From Hansfordia pulvinata (Eukaryota > Ascomycota > Sordariomycetes > Xylariales): DNA of 64,000 bases. The notes below the pieces were generated by a model. It made no database searches. It was not told the DNA's origin and saw only the letters and a program-made list of their open reading frames with translations. Position numbers and translations under genes: made by a program. Positions 33,431-43,617 of this stretch are shown here, piece after piece; positions within the stretch are counted from its first letter, which is position 1; each line of letters opens with the position of its first letter. The stretch covers positions 1,798,001-1,862,000 of the forward strand of contig BJKQ01000010.1 in the NCBI GenBank assembly GCA_006538405.1, written 5' to 3'.

Positions 33431-34336
33431 TGCTCGCCGCCGCTGTTGCTGTGTGCCTGGATGGATCCAGTTTCCCAGGGTACTCGTACGCTACGAGTAT
33501 CTGGGGCTGTGCTGAGAGTACTCCCAGTACGGGTGAGTACTGCTACGAGTAAGTGCTCACTTGTCGAGTTACTCTGTGGCCGTGGTTGCCCGGCCTGGAT
33601 CTCTCTCACCCTCCCTCACTCTCCATTGTGAGAGCTGACAGGGGAGGGTCCCTCTCTTCTTCCATCCCCACTTGGCGCGTGGAAAACGCCCGATCCTTGG
33701 CGGCATCGCGAGGCTCGAACAAACAGGCAGACGGGACGAACGCCCGGCTCGCCGGGGACGGACCTGGGCTGCTGAGTGGGCCTGGACCTGAACAACCGCG
33801 GCCAGGAATGAATGCGACTTGGGGGCGGCGGCGAACGGACAACCCGTAAGGATGGATGGGTACGGCATGTATGTACGAGAGTATGCATGTATGAATGGCC
33901 GGATCGGCTTCTTCTCGAGCCTGCTCGCCACTAGTTCTAGCTCTCTTCTTGACTCTTCCCTCGTTGTTGCCACTCACACTCTCTTCACCACCGTCTCCCC
34001 GACACACACTCTCCCTCGCCACACACCCACACCTACACCCAACAACACTAACACAGGCACACCATCTCGACAAGCATCCGTCTGCCTGCCTGCATGTCTG
34101 CCTGTCTCGCCTCGACCGGACCCGACTTGCACACGATCACTTACACGGCCACGACGACCATTGGAACACGAGAGAAGAGGAACCGGCTCTAAAACCAAGC
34201 CCGTCCAGACGCAACAGGGCCGACAGACGATTAAGGGATATAAAGAAAAGGAAAAGAAGAGAGAAATCAAAACCCATGGGCTTCATGTTGTCTTGTCGGT
34301 CGATATAGGTGTCTGCCCCCCCTCTCAGACTTCGCC

Positions 34337-36516
34337 ATGGCGGCGAGTCCGACGACAACCGCCGGCGGCGCGGGCACGACGGCGGCGCCCGTCATGACCA
34401 TCACCGTCGCCGCCCTCACCACCACCTTCACGCCCGCCCCGACCTGCTCCGAGCACCGCCTGACCCAGCTGCCCGGCTCCGGCTCTGGAGCCCTGTGGCT
34501 CAACGAGCCCCAGGTCCTGCCCGGCGCGCCCCTCGTCAACAAGGCCTGCTACCCGGCCGACTTCCTCCGCGGCTACACCAGCGAGGCCGGCGCCTCGAGC
34601 TCCATCGCCCCCATGTTCAGCCCCCTCGTCTGCCCGGACGGCTGGCACACCGCCAGCGCCTTTGCGAATGCCTACATTGCCTGCTGCGCCTCGTACGTGA
34701 TTCCCGATCTCCCTCCACCCCCCCTTCCATACTGTATGGGCCCTGTGCCGAGGATAGCAGGCATTCCACGGACGTCCAGTTTACCTATACACGGTCCCTT
34801 GCCACCAGTCCACCCACTCGGGTGCATGGCCCGAGCACGTGCCACACATCTACCTCCCTGGAAAAGAAGACCAAGAGACTAACGCTCGCCCTTGAAACCC
34901 GTGTGTAGCGGCTTCTCGCTCGCCCTGCCCACGGCCACGGCCGACACCAGCAGGCCGGCGTACGGCGGCAACTGCTACAGCACCTTCGAGAAGGGCCAGG
35001 AGGCCAACGTGACGGTGTATGACGACGCGGGCAGCGCCGCGTCGACGACGCTGTGGACCGCCGCCGAGGGCACCGAGACGGCCTACGCCCACATCATCGA
35101 CGGCTACGCCGAGGCCATCAAGACAGTTGACGGGGGAGGTGGCTACCCGAGCACCCTCTACTTTGTACGTTTTTGTCTTCCTCACGTCCTTGCTCACCCC
35201 AGTCTTCACACCCTCCCTTTCTTCCTTGGGGTTGGCAGAAACCTGAGACGGTACAGGGGAGAGAAGAACAGAAGAAAAAAGGAGGAAACAAAAAAGGCAC
35301 GTGAGTTTGCTAACCATCGAAAACCCAGGTCCCCTCCGAGACGACAGCCACCCAGTCCAGCGCGGCGGCGTCGCCCCTCAACGCGGGTACCGTGGCGGGC
35401 ATCGTGGTGGGCGTGCTGACAGGGCTGACGGCGCTGGCCGCGGCATTCTTCCTGCTGTACCGGCGCAAGCGGAGGCAGAAGATGGAGGCGTACCGGGCCT
35501 CGAGGAGAAGAGGAGGTGGCCGGGAGAAGAGCCATCACTACAGCTACGACACCAGCAACGACGACGGGATCGGCGGAAAGAGGGGCAGCAGCAGGAGCAG
35601 GAGCCGGTCGGAGAAGAGCCGGTCGTACGGCTCGTCGTCGCGCAACGACAGCCGGCAAAAGTCGCACCACGGGCGGTCCAAGACGGGCCTGTCGATGATC
35701 TCGGAGGGCTCCACGGGCACCACGCACGACCTCCTCCCGCCGCCGACGGAGCCGCTCGGTGGTGCCCCGGACGCGGCCATGCTGTCGCCGGCGTCGGCGG
35801 TGTACCAGCAGCAGCAGCAGCAGCATCACAACCACCAAAGGGGGGCGCCACCGACAGCCCTGCGCCTGAACAACAGCCAGTGGCACCCGGGCCACAGCGT
35901 GTCGGACCTGGGGATCGTGTCGCCAATGACGGCGCCCATGCGCACGCCCATGACGGCCATGACGCGGGGCACGTCGACGCCGACACCGACGCCCCAACGC
36001 TCGCCCAACCTGGCCGGCACGCCGTCGCCCGAGCCCACGCCCGTCGCCGATCACCACCAGCACCACCACCATCACGCCGGCGCCACGCACCGCGCCAACG
36101 CCACCAACTCGCCCGAGGTCGCCATGTGGGACGCGCCCGAGATGGCCTTCCACGACGCCCCCGAGGCGCTGCACCGGGCCTCGCAGGTGACGGCCCACGA
36201 CAGCGGCGGCAACAGGAGCAAGGGGTGGGCGCCGGGGGAGAGCCCGTTCAGCGACGAGAAGGTGGTGGTCATGGAGAAGCCGCTGCCGACGACGCCCTTC
36301 CAGAAGATGATGAACCGCATGTCGGCCGGCCGGTGGTCGGCGCGCCACTCGACGGCGGCGCGGTCGACCAAGAGCGGGCGCGGCGGCGGTAATCCGAATC
36401 ATGATAATGGCCACGACGCCGGGGGCGGCCGGTCGGGGGCCCAGACGCCCCGGCTCAACAGCAGCGGGCCCTACGAGCTCGACGGCTTTGTGCTGCCCGA
36501 GCTCGAGGGCCACTGA
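34337..36516 (+). CDS. Single-pass cell-surface protein with Cys-rich ectodomain
   Basis: Three exons (34337-34692, 34909-35164, 35329-36516; introns 216 and 164 nt, both starting GTACGT, the second with TTGCTAACC) give 599 residues. The first roughly 205 residues form a Thr-rich then Cys-containing region (TCSEH, KACYPADF, LVCPDGWHT, IACCAS, GNCYS) that matches a fungal family of unknown function usually found before a membrane span. Removing intron 1 restores CCASGFSL. One strong transmembrane helix (about residues 225-247) is followed by a basic stop-transfer (RRKRRQK) and a 350-residue cytoplasmic tail rich in Ser, Arg, His, Gln and Pro. No conventional N-terminal signal peptide is visible, so either the transmembrane helix serves as signal-anchor or an upstream exon is missing. 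Possible cell-wall sensor by architecture only. Confidence 0.78.
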
Positions 36517-37010
36517 TGAGACGCGGAGAGTGAGTGTCCAGTCGTGATGATCGACTTTACGCGGGCGGCGGCGGCCGGGTCTGGAGTTTATTGGGAGAGA
36601 TTCGAGAGCGCTTCCTTTCCCCTGGGATCCGAAAGAGAATGCATGGCCAACGGAGTATCATGGTTTGGGTTTTGTTTTGGGTCATTCACCACATGAGCGT
36701 TTTGCTTTTGTTTGTCGTGGCAGCCGCTTTTGGCCCCTTGGATGTCTTTTCTGAGGTGCTTTTTTTCCATTTTTCTTCCCCCTCTTGTATGTTGAAGATA
36801 CCTCCTCTCGGCATTGGACGCCGACCTGCGCAGTTTGCAGCGTGTTTGGCTTCCGTTTCGATGGGACGGGGGACGCTCAGTCTCAGCACTCATCCATACC
36901 TCATAACCTCGTCACACATCACGCGAACAACACCGATACCTACCTTGACCTCCTACATTTATTACAGCGATACACATACAACCAGACACATACCCATACC
37001 AACCCACATA

Positions 37011-37048
37011 CCTACCTACCTACCTACCTACCTACCTACCTACCTACC
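37011..37048 (+). repeat. CCTA tetranucleotide repeat
   Basis: About nine TACC/CCTA units in a row near the 3' flank of the surface-protein gene. Confidence 0.9.
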
Positions 37049-38430
37049 ATACAAACAAATAAAGATATAAACACATACGAATGATGCCTCCTACGTCTCT
37101 CAACCTCCCGCACACTCGCCCTACTAGAATGGACTCTCTACTCGGCTGTATGACCTTGATGATGAGGGACGGGGACGACGACAGCGACGACGATCGCCCC
37201 GGACAATCAACACCTACCCACCACCGCGACCAGTCTGCGTGTCTGCGTGTCTGTCTCCAGGGGGCCGAAGTGGGTCGGGGCGCGGCGTCTATTTACAGCA
37301 AGTCCGCTGCCCCATGACCCCATCTCCATGCTTGTCGCTCTTTAGCTTCACACGACGCCGGCACGACTTGGCAATTGGCACTGTGTGTCTGTAGACTGTG
37401 TGTCCCTTGGTAGGTGGGTCGAGGATATGGCTCTGCAAAGTCGATCGCGGGGCACGTGGAGGAGAGCGCGCGGAAAGACGGGGCAAACATGTGAATCAAC
37501 ATAGGTACTCGTCGTCTCTCTTCGCCAATACTGAATACCCAAATCAATCCCTTAGAAAATGCCTTGATTCACCCTCTCCGGTTTCCGTTCTCCCGTCTCT
37601 CCCGTCTCTCTCGTCTCTTTCTCGCGTGGCATTGGCAGCCGGGCCGCCAGGATTCACACCCTTGTCGTCCCGGACCCGCAAGCCACATGGCCGCCGGCTC
37701 TCTGTCTCTATCTCTCCCTCTCCCTCTCCACAGGCAGACTCCTCCGGGTGCGGCGCGGCTCGGCTTTCCCACACAGACACAGAAGACACACAACACACAC
37801 ACGAACACATCCCTAATGCCGCAAAGTCCAGCTCTTTTCTGGTCGGCGGGCGCGCGCACGGTCCCCCCCCCCCCCCCCACCCCCGCCCCTCTCTGGTAGG
37901 ATCGAGCTCAACGTTCAAGCGGGCGAATCCCACACACGACCAGCAATGCACCGCTCAGGGCGGGCGGGTTCACATGGGCTCACTCGTAGCCGGGGGGGCC
38001 AGTGATGATCGAGCTTGGCGATGGACGGCCTCGGCTGATGAGATATGGGTGCTACTACTCGTGCCTGCTGTTGCTGCTGCTGCTGCCCCCCCCCCCCCCC
38101 TCCACCACCTCTTGGGCTCTGTCGTCTGCTTCCACGCGTGGCAGCAACGCGCCATGATCCTCCGCTCTGTCTGCTTTTTTTTTCTTCCACCTTTTAATTT
38201 ATTGACTAACGGCACGTGGATGTCGGTGTCTTTCCCGGCGAGGCGCTCGCGCTCTGTGGGGGGGGGGGGGGGCCTCCGGTGCGGCCGCGCCATGGCAAGC
38301 CCGCCCTGTCTTTTGATGGGACTTGAGAGACGTACAGATTGAAGACACGTGGGTGAGCTCACAGCCTCTAGCTGGGAACATACGAGTAGATGCCCTTCCA
38401 CCTCCACTCTCAGGCAAATCTTCGGTTGAG

Positions 38431-38505
38431 GCCTTCCCAGGATTCGACCCGGGCAAGCTCTGGTCGCTGAGAGCCTCATCACGCACCAACTACCTAACCC
38501 GAGTG
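38431..38505 (-). other. Degenerate tRNA-like sequence (box A and box B)
   Basis: On the minus strand, TAGGTAGTTGG (38487-38497) resembles a tRNA box A and GGGTCGAATCC (38440-38450) matches box B except for one base. The spacing suits a tRNA. Between them a 5-bp stem (GCTCT/AGAGC) could mimic an anticodon arm, but its loop would be 8 nt. No acceptor stem can be formed and the T stem has a C-T mismatch. It is probably a tRNA pseudogene or the head of a tRNA-derived SINE, not a working tRNA. Confidence 0.4.
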
Positions 38506-41030
38506 GTCCGAGGCGTGGAATCATCATACGAGGAGGATCCTGCGCCGGTTGCCAACTGCCACTTTCCCAATGGGGTGGAATGGAACGGAATGGTCAGACC
38601 TGATGAGCCAGGCGACTTGCGTTGGGGGAATGGCAAGGCTTGTGGTAGGCAATGTGCGAGTACTCGTAGGCCAGGCCAGGAGATGGGTTGTACTCTCTGT
38701 AGTAGCCTTGCCATCGCCCGGTTCGGGTCCAGATGCCACTTTCAGTCCGACCGTGGCGGGCCAGAACATCTCACCCGGGGCCATGCCAACATAACAGCAT
38801 CGACTCGGACCGTGATCTAAGCTGGGTAGTGACCTGCCGATAGAAAATCACGAGAAAAAGCCCATCCATCCCGCGAGTGCAGGCCCGAATGAGAAGACAT
38901 CCTCTCAGCAGCTAGCTCTCGCGCCTCGGGCCCGCCTCTTGGGCTGTGTAATCTATCCAACACAGAGCCGAGCTGGATCGAGAGCGTCCGGTTCACGCCG
39001 GGTTTATTAGGTCGGAATCCCAGTGTCAGGTGCGGAAGGGGGCGAGGCTGACTTTGCAGGCCTGGGTCGGACCTGGTGTAATCACGCGGAAAAAGCCATC
39101 TCTCAGCTCGCGGCAAGGATGTCCACGGCTCGCAATATACGGCCCTGTCGAAGGGTTGTGTACGAGTAGGAGGAGTGCCTGTAGATGAGAACAGTTCGTC
39201 TGCGGCGGGATGACCATCTGGCCGGCTCAACAGAGGCTTCATTTGTTTGTGTATACGGATATCCTCAGGCATCTTCAAGGCCACTCTGGTTTGCTCCCTT
39301 TGTCGGGCCTGGCCGCTCACGCCAAAGCCAACACTACTTCCCCCAAGTAAGCACCTACAGTATCCAATGCTTGCAGAGACCTTCCCCTTCCCATCAACTC
39401 GAGCTCGCATTGCTGTCGGTGTCGGAAGAGGCGTTATACAGAGATTGCAACCAAGCAAAGACGATGCCATCTTTCGGGCCGATTGGGCAGACGAACACAA
39501 TGAAGCAGTGTCTGTGATCACGACTTTGAGGAGAAGGCTGATCATTCCCATCTCCCCCCATCTCCCGTCGTGTCTGGCATGCCAGCGTCATACTCCAGGG
39601 GACGAGGGCAAAAAGAGAGGACAAGCCATCGGGCTCATAGACGGCAATGCCTTCCCGCTCCCGCGCAAGACCGCCGTGGCCGCCAATGGACCGAGTCGAC
39701 CGATCTTTGTCTCGGCAGATCGGCAGCCATCGCAAGCTCCCGACTCCTCCCCTCCCTCCCTCTCTATCTGTCTCTCTCTCTCCGCGTCTCGCCCTCTCCG
39801 CCTGGCGTGGCACGGCCTGCCCTGGCGTTCCTGACTAACAGGAGGGCCATCTGGCTACCTACGAGTAGCTTAGCTGGCACCGGGAATCTTCAACCGCGCC
39901 CCTGATCCTTCGTTCGGGTAGTTCGTCTGCTTTCTTGTCGGCCCCCCCCGCAGCGCGCGGCGGTCGGCCGACCGGCTCCTCCTCCTCCTCCTCCTGCTAC
40001 TACTACTGTTACTACTCTAATAAGGCTTTCTAAGTGGGGGGTCTAGGCGATTGTTGCCGAGCAGAAGAGAGAGAAAAAGAGAAACTCGAAAGGGGAAAGG
40101 AGATGACAACCGCGAAAAAAGGACCCGTCTCTCGAAGGGCGACCAGGACACACTCGCCCCCGGGGCCCCGCCACGCTCGCAGCTTTCCCCGAGCCCGGCG
40201 TTTCGCGAGAGAAGCAGCGCGCTAGGCCATGGCCATTCCTCTTCTCTAATCTCCCTCTCAGCTGGGGCGGCAAACGAGGCTGAGAAAGCTGTCGCCTCGC
40301 CTCACTCCTCCTCCCCCTCTCCCTCTCCTCCTCCACCCTTCCTCGGTGAAGCCCGGGCCCCCCTTTTTTTCGCCTGCGGATGCTGCCGAAAGAGGGGGGA
40401 TGGGGCGCCTGCCTGCCGTGTGGTTCTCGCCCGGGAGAATCGCCCCTCTACCCGACCCGCCGCCGCCGCCGAGCCTGGCGGAGGAGGAAGAGGACCCACG
40501 GGCGTCGGTGCCGCCGTCAGCCTTCGGGACCCGGGGGACCGGGGGACCACCTCGCGGGCCGAAATAGCGCCGGAGAGTGCACTCGGCGTCGCGAGCAGCG
40601 CAGGGTCAGATCGCCGCCGCCTGCTGTGGACCCTCTGTTCGTCTGACCGGTGCACCAACACTGTCGAAGTCGCGCACGAGCAGAAATAGACAAGCCCAAC
40701 TGTCGAGGTGCTGTTTGTGGGAGATTGAGAAGGCGTCAAGTATTCCGTCCTGTTTTCGTGCCCGAAGCCAAAGCCGCTCTTTGCCCCTACTCTATTTTTT
40801 TTTCTTCTTCTCTTTTCAAGATCTATCCGCTCAACCAACCAAACCGCCCACGATAATACCCACAGACAGTACCTCTCCCGTCCTTTTCAACCCTCCACCC
40901 CCCGAGACCGCCGCGGCACCACCCGCACCCGCACCTCGCCCGGGTACGGAGCCGCGCGGTGCCAGCGCGGCAGGGGCGGGCCGCGGCAGCCGCAGCTTCT
41001 GCTGGTGCTGGTGTCGGTGCTGCTGCTTCG

Positions 41031-41062
<32 letters not shown>

Positions 41063-41305
41063 CGTAGTCCTCCTTCCCGCGCCCGGCGGCGGCATCATCA
41101 TCGGCATCAGCGGAAGAAGCAAGCCCCCACCCCCTGAGGAAGCACCACAGCGCGGCGCGGCGCGGGCACGCGAACCCGCCCCTCTCCGGGTCCCCCTCGC
41201 CCCCGGCGCCGGTAAACAGGGGCGCCGGCCGGCCGAGCGGGCAGCGGGGGTAGAACGGCGGCGGCGGCGGCGGTGGTGGTCGCTCCCCTCTCGGCTTCGG
41301 CGCTG

Positions 41306-42824
41306 CTACCGCGGCGTCTTCTTCCGTCGGAGGAAGAGGAAGAGACGGCGGCTGCGGCGGCTCCAGCTCGTGCCGGCAGTGCGCGTGCCGGAAGGCCGCG
41401 GAGGAGGATAACGGCACCGCCCCGTCGTCGTCTTCATCATCATCCCCCCACCCCACCACCAACCCCCTTCCCTCCTCTCCTCTCTGCCGTTGGTAGTAGC
41501 AGCAGCAGCACCACCGGCGGGAGAAGAAGAAGTGGTGGTGAGGGGCAGGCCGGCGTCCGCGCCCGCCAGCAGCGCGCCCCACAGGTCCGCCCGGCGCACC
41601 GGCTTGGCCAGGGCCGCGTCGAAGCCGCGCGAGGCGTACCAGGCCGGGTCCCGCGGCACCGGCTGGGCGAGCAGGGCGACTATGGGCGTGTGGCGGCGGC
41701 GGCGGCGGCGGTTCCTGCTGCTGCCGCCGCCGGGGGGTGGACGAGGGCCCGAGGAGGAGGAGGACGAGGACGAGGAGGAGGAGGGGACGGAAGGGGGTGG
41801 TGGATGGTGGGTCGCCTCGGCTTCGGCGGCGCGGATCTGGCGCGTCGCGGATAGCCCGTCCATGACGGGCATGGAGATGTCTGCGGGCGGCGGTTGTTTC
41901 CTATGTCAGCTGGGTTTGGTGAGGGGGGGGCTCTTGCGGGGTTGGCGTGAGAAAGGGGGAGGTTCTCATGTGAGGAGGGAGACAAAGCACGAGGCTGCTG
42001 ATGATGTCGTGAAGCCCCGCAAGCTGTATGTGACTTGTGTCTGCATGTGATGCGTGGGCAGAAAAGTCTACTCACCCATCAGAATGGCGACGAATCGCTC
42101 GGGCTCGGCCAGGTAAGCGTCGACGGCCTCCTGGCCATTGTTGACCATGACGTGCGGCTGCCCGTAGTGGTGCAGAGTCATGCTCAGAACCTTTATCGTT
42201 GACGGGCCCAGTCAGCTTGTGAGCCCTTCCCGGCAGAGCCGCTGCTTTTTGGACAGCGGGCGATGGGCGGAGTGGGAGAGAAGGTCCTGCGAAGCCCTCG
42301 GGATACGACCGCAGTCACCCAGCCTCTCCCCCACAACGGGCCCAGACGCCCCGGGGGCTTCGAATACGCACCGCCCTATGGACCAGGTTGTCTTCGGCAA
42401 CCAGCAGCGTGGGCTGCGACCAGTACCTCCTCGCCTCGTCGGCGAAGCAGTCGTCCTCGTCCTCGTCCTCGCCCCCCTCGCCCCTCTCGGGCCCTTCCTC
42501 CTGCTGCCGCTGCTCCCGCGCCAGCGCCGCCCGCTGCTCGTCCTCGTCCTCCGCCTCGAACACCGCCGTCAGCACCGTCTGGCGCCCGTGCCGCACCCCG
42601 CGCTCGGCCTCGACGCCCACGAGGCGCGTCTCCCACCCCGGGACCGCCGTGCCTGGAGCGCCCGCCCTCGCGCCCCCGCCGCCGCCGTCGCAGTCGGTCG
42701 TCGCCCCGCCGGCGCCCCGGGACGGGTTGCGGCTCGGGCGCACGCCCCTGATCACGGCCCCGTGCCGGAGCCGCCCCGGGCGCGTCGGGCAGGTGGGTGG
42801 TGGGTGAGCGGTGCGGGGGTTCAT
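41306..42824 (-). CDS. Stand-alone response-regulator (receiver domain) protein
   Basis: Three minus-strand exons (42824-42372, 42190-42076, 41880-41306) give about 380 residues. The joins restore a receiver domain: VAEDNLVHRAVLSMTLHHYG, then VNNGQEAVDAYL, then ILMDISMPVMDG. The acidic pocket is E144/D145, the predicted phospho-acceptor is D190 and the conserved lysine is K282 (ALAKPV). The normally Thr/Ser switch residue in VALTA is Leu260 here. About 45 residues, with 11 Ser and 6 Arg in runs (about 208-252), are inserted between helix 3 and strand 4. There is no kinase, DNA-binding or HPt domain. The N-terminal 135 residues and the tail after about 300 are low-complexity, and the exact 5' end is uncertain. 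It would act at the end of a fungal phosphorelay if phosphorylated. Confidence 0.83.
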
Positions 42825-43607
42825 TCTGGTCGGGCGGGTCGACGATGGAGTCTCGGGATGGAGTGGTTTTTCGTGCGTGACTCTTCGGTGGCCAGCTTGC
42901 TAACACTGGCTGTCGACGGTGAGGCTGCCGAGGGGTAGGCTGATATGGACATGTCTACGTCGTGCCCAGAGTGGCTGTGCTCGACTGCTGCAGGTATTCG
43001 TATTTCATCCTTGCTATCCCGCTAACAGACCCCATAAGGTAGGTAATCGGCCTGCCCGCGGGCTTACATCGCATCATGGAGTCCTTTGGACAGTCGGCAA
43101 CCGGCGACGAGACAGGGTCCTGGATACATTCAAGACAGACGACGACCAACACGCAGCCGTCACGCTTCGTTTGAAAAGAAGAATAGATTTCTTAGCAAAG
43201 CAATGCTACCATACAGATTCTACCACCGATTTGGCTTTGTACCTGACCCCTGAACGCCGTTCATGCATGTCGTCGTCGTCGAACGGTGAAACCAACATGT
43301 GGAGAGGCGGAGAAGGCGCGTGCCGCGCCCGGTCTCGCACAGCCTCTCCCCCAAGACGTAATCCGCTTTGTTGCCACTTCTGCTCCCCATTCGTACGTAC
43401 GTCACGTAGCGTCATGCATTACTTTTGTGTGTGAACTCCGCCCTCCCGTTATCGCTCGGAGCGGCAGAGAGGTTGACGAGAATTCTGTTCCCCGTCCTGC
43501 CGCAGCAGTGTGTTCCTCATTGGGTCCGCTCAGCAAATTCCATTGCTGGCGGCCCAGACGCTAGCCGATGCTCTCTTGCATTACCTGGCAGCCGATGCTC
43601 TCTTGCA
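42825..43607. other. Intergenic region with a 27-bp duplication at its end
   Basis: No gene seen between eIF3e and the response-regulator gene, both on the minus strand; this is the upstream region of the latter and the 3' flank of the former. The 27-bp duplication at 43564-43617 reaches into the eIF3e stop codon. Confidence 0.6.
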
Positions 43608-43617
43608 TTACCTGGCA
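43564..43617. repeat. Perfect 27-bp tandem duplication across the eIF3e stop codon
   Basis: Two exact copies, 43564-43590 and 43591-43617, each containing GATGCTCTCTTGCATTACC. The right-hand copy includes the last codons and the TAA of eIF3e (complement of 43608-43610). The left-hand copy lies in the 3' UTR. Confidence 0.95.

Larger units (their letters stand above)
28395..33551. repeat. Cluster of TACTCGTA/TACGAGTA octamers
   Basis: Copies start at 28395, 29057, 29570, 29950, 30107, 30312, 30558, 31393, 31496, 32909, 32991, 33006, 33481, 33492 and 33544, which is 15 in 5.2 kb. They occur in both orientations and sometimes as inverted pairs. All lie outside genes. Confidence 0.85.
26760..34336. 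other. 7.6-kb gene-poor tract
   Basis: I see no supportable protein gene, tRNA or rRNA here. It contains a three-copy 30-bp repeat, an AC repeat, a T/A inverted run (29099-29121), GA repeats (29432-29450, 30969-30987), CTT and CTG microsatellites, and at least 15 copies of the octamer TACTCGTA/TACGAGTA. The final few hundred bases (about 33950-34330) form the CACACC/CTG-rich upstream region and leader of the surface-protein gene. A long non-coding RNA or the eroded remains of mobile DNA cannot be excluded. Confidence 0.6.
36517..41305. other. 4.8-kb gene-poor tract
   Basis: No supportable gene. It holds a CCTA repeat, C runs (37862-37879 and 38086-38102), a G run (about 38260-38272), octamers TACTCGTA/TACGAGTA at 38381, 38661, 39161 and 39860, a tRNA-like element, and CTC repeats near 39975-40010. 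The last 900 bp are very GC-rich, with CGT/CGC repeats that produce long but meaningless open frames. Confidence 0.6.

Noticed and set aside
35206..36513. 435-codon minus-strand open frame
   Set aside because: Antisense to the cytoplasmic tail of the surface protein; composition driven by repeats.
38431..38505. Functional tRNA gene
   Set aside because: No acceptor stem, 8-nt putative anticodon loop and a T-stem mismatch; kept only as a tRNA-like element.
40887..41582. Long minus-strand frame with Gly/Arg/Asp runs
   Set aside because: Produced by CGT/GAC microsatellites; overlaps the real response-regulator tail in another frame.
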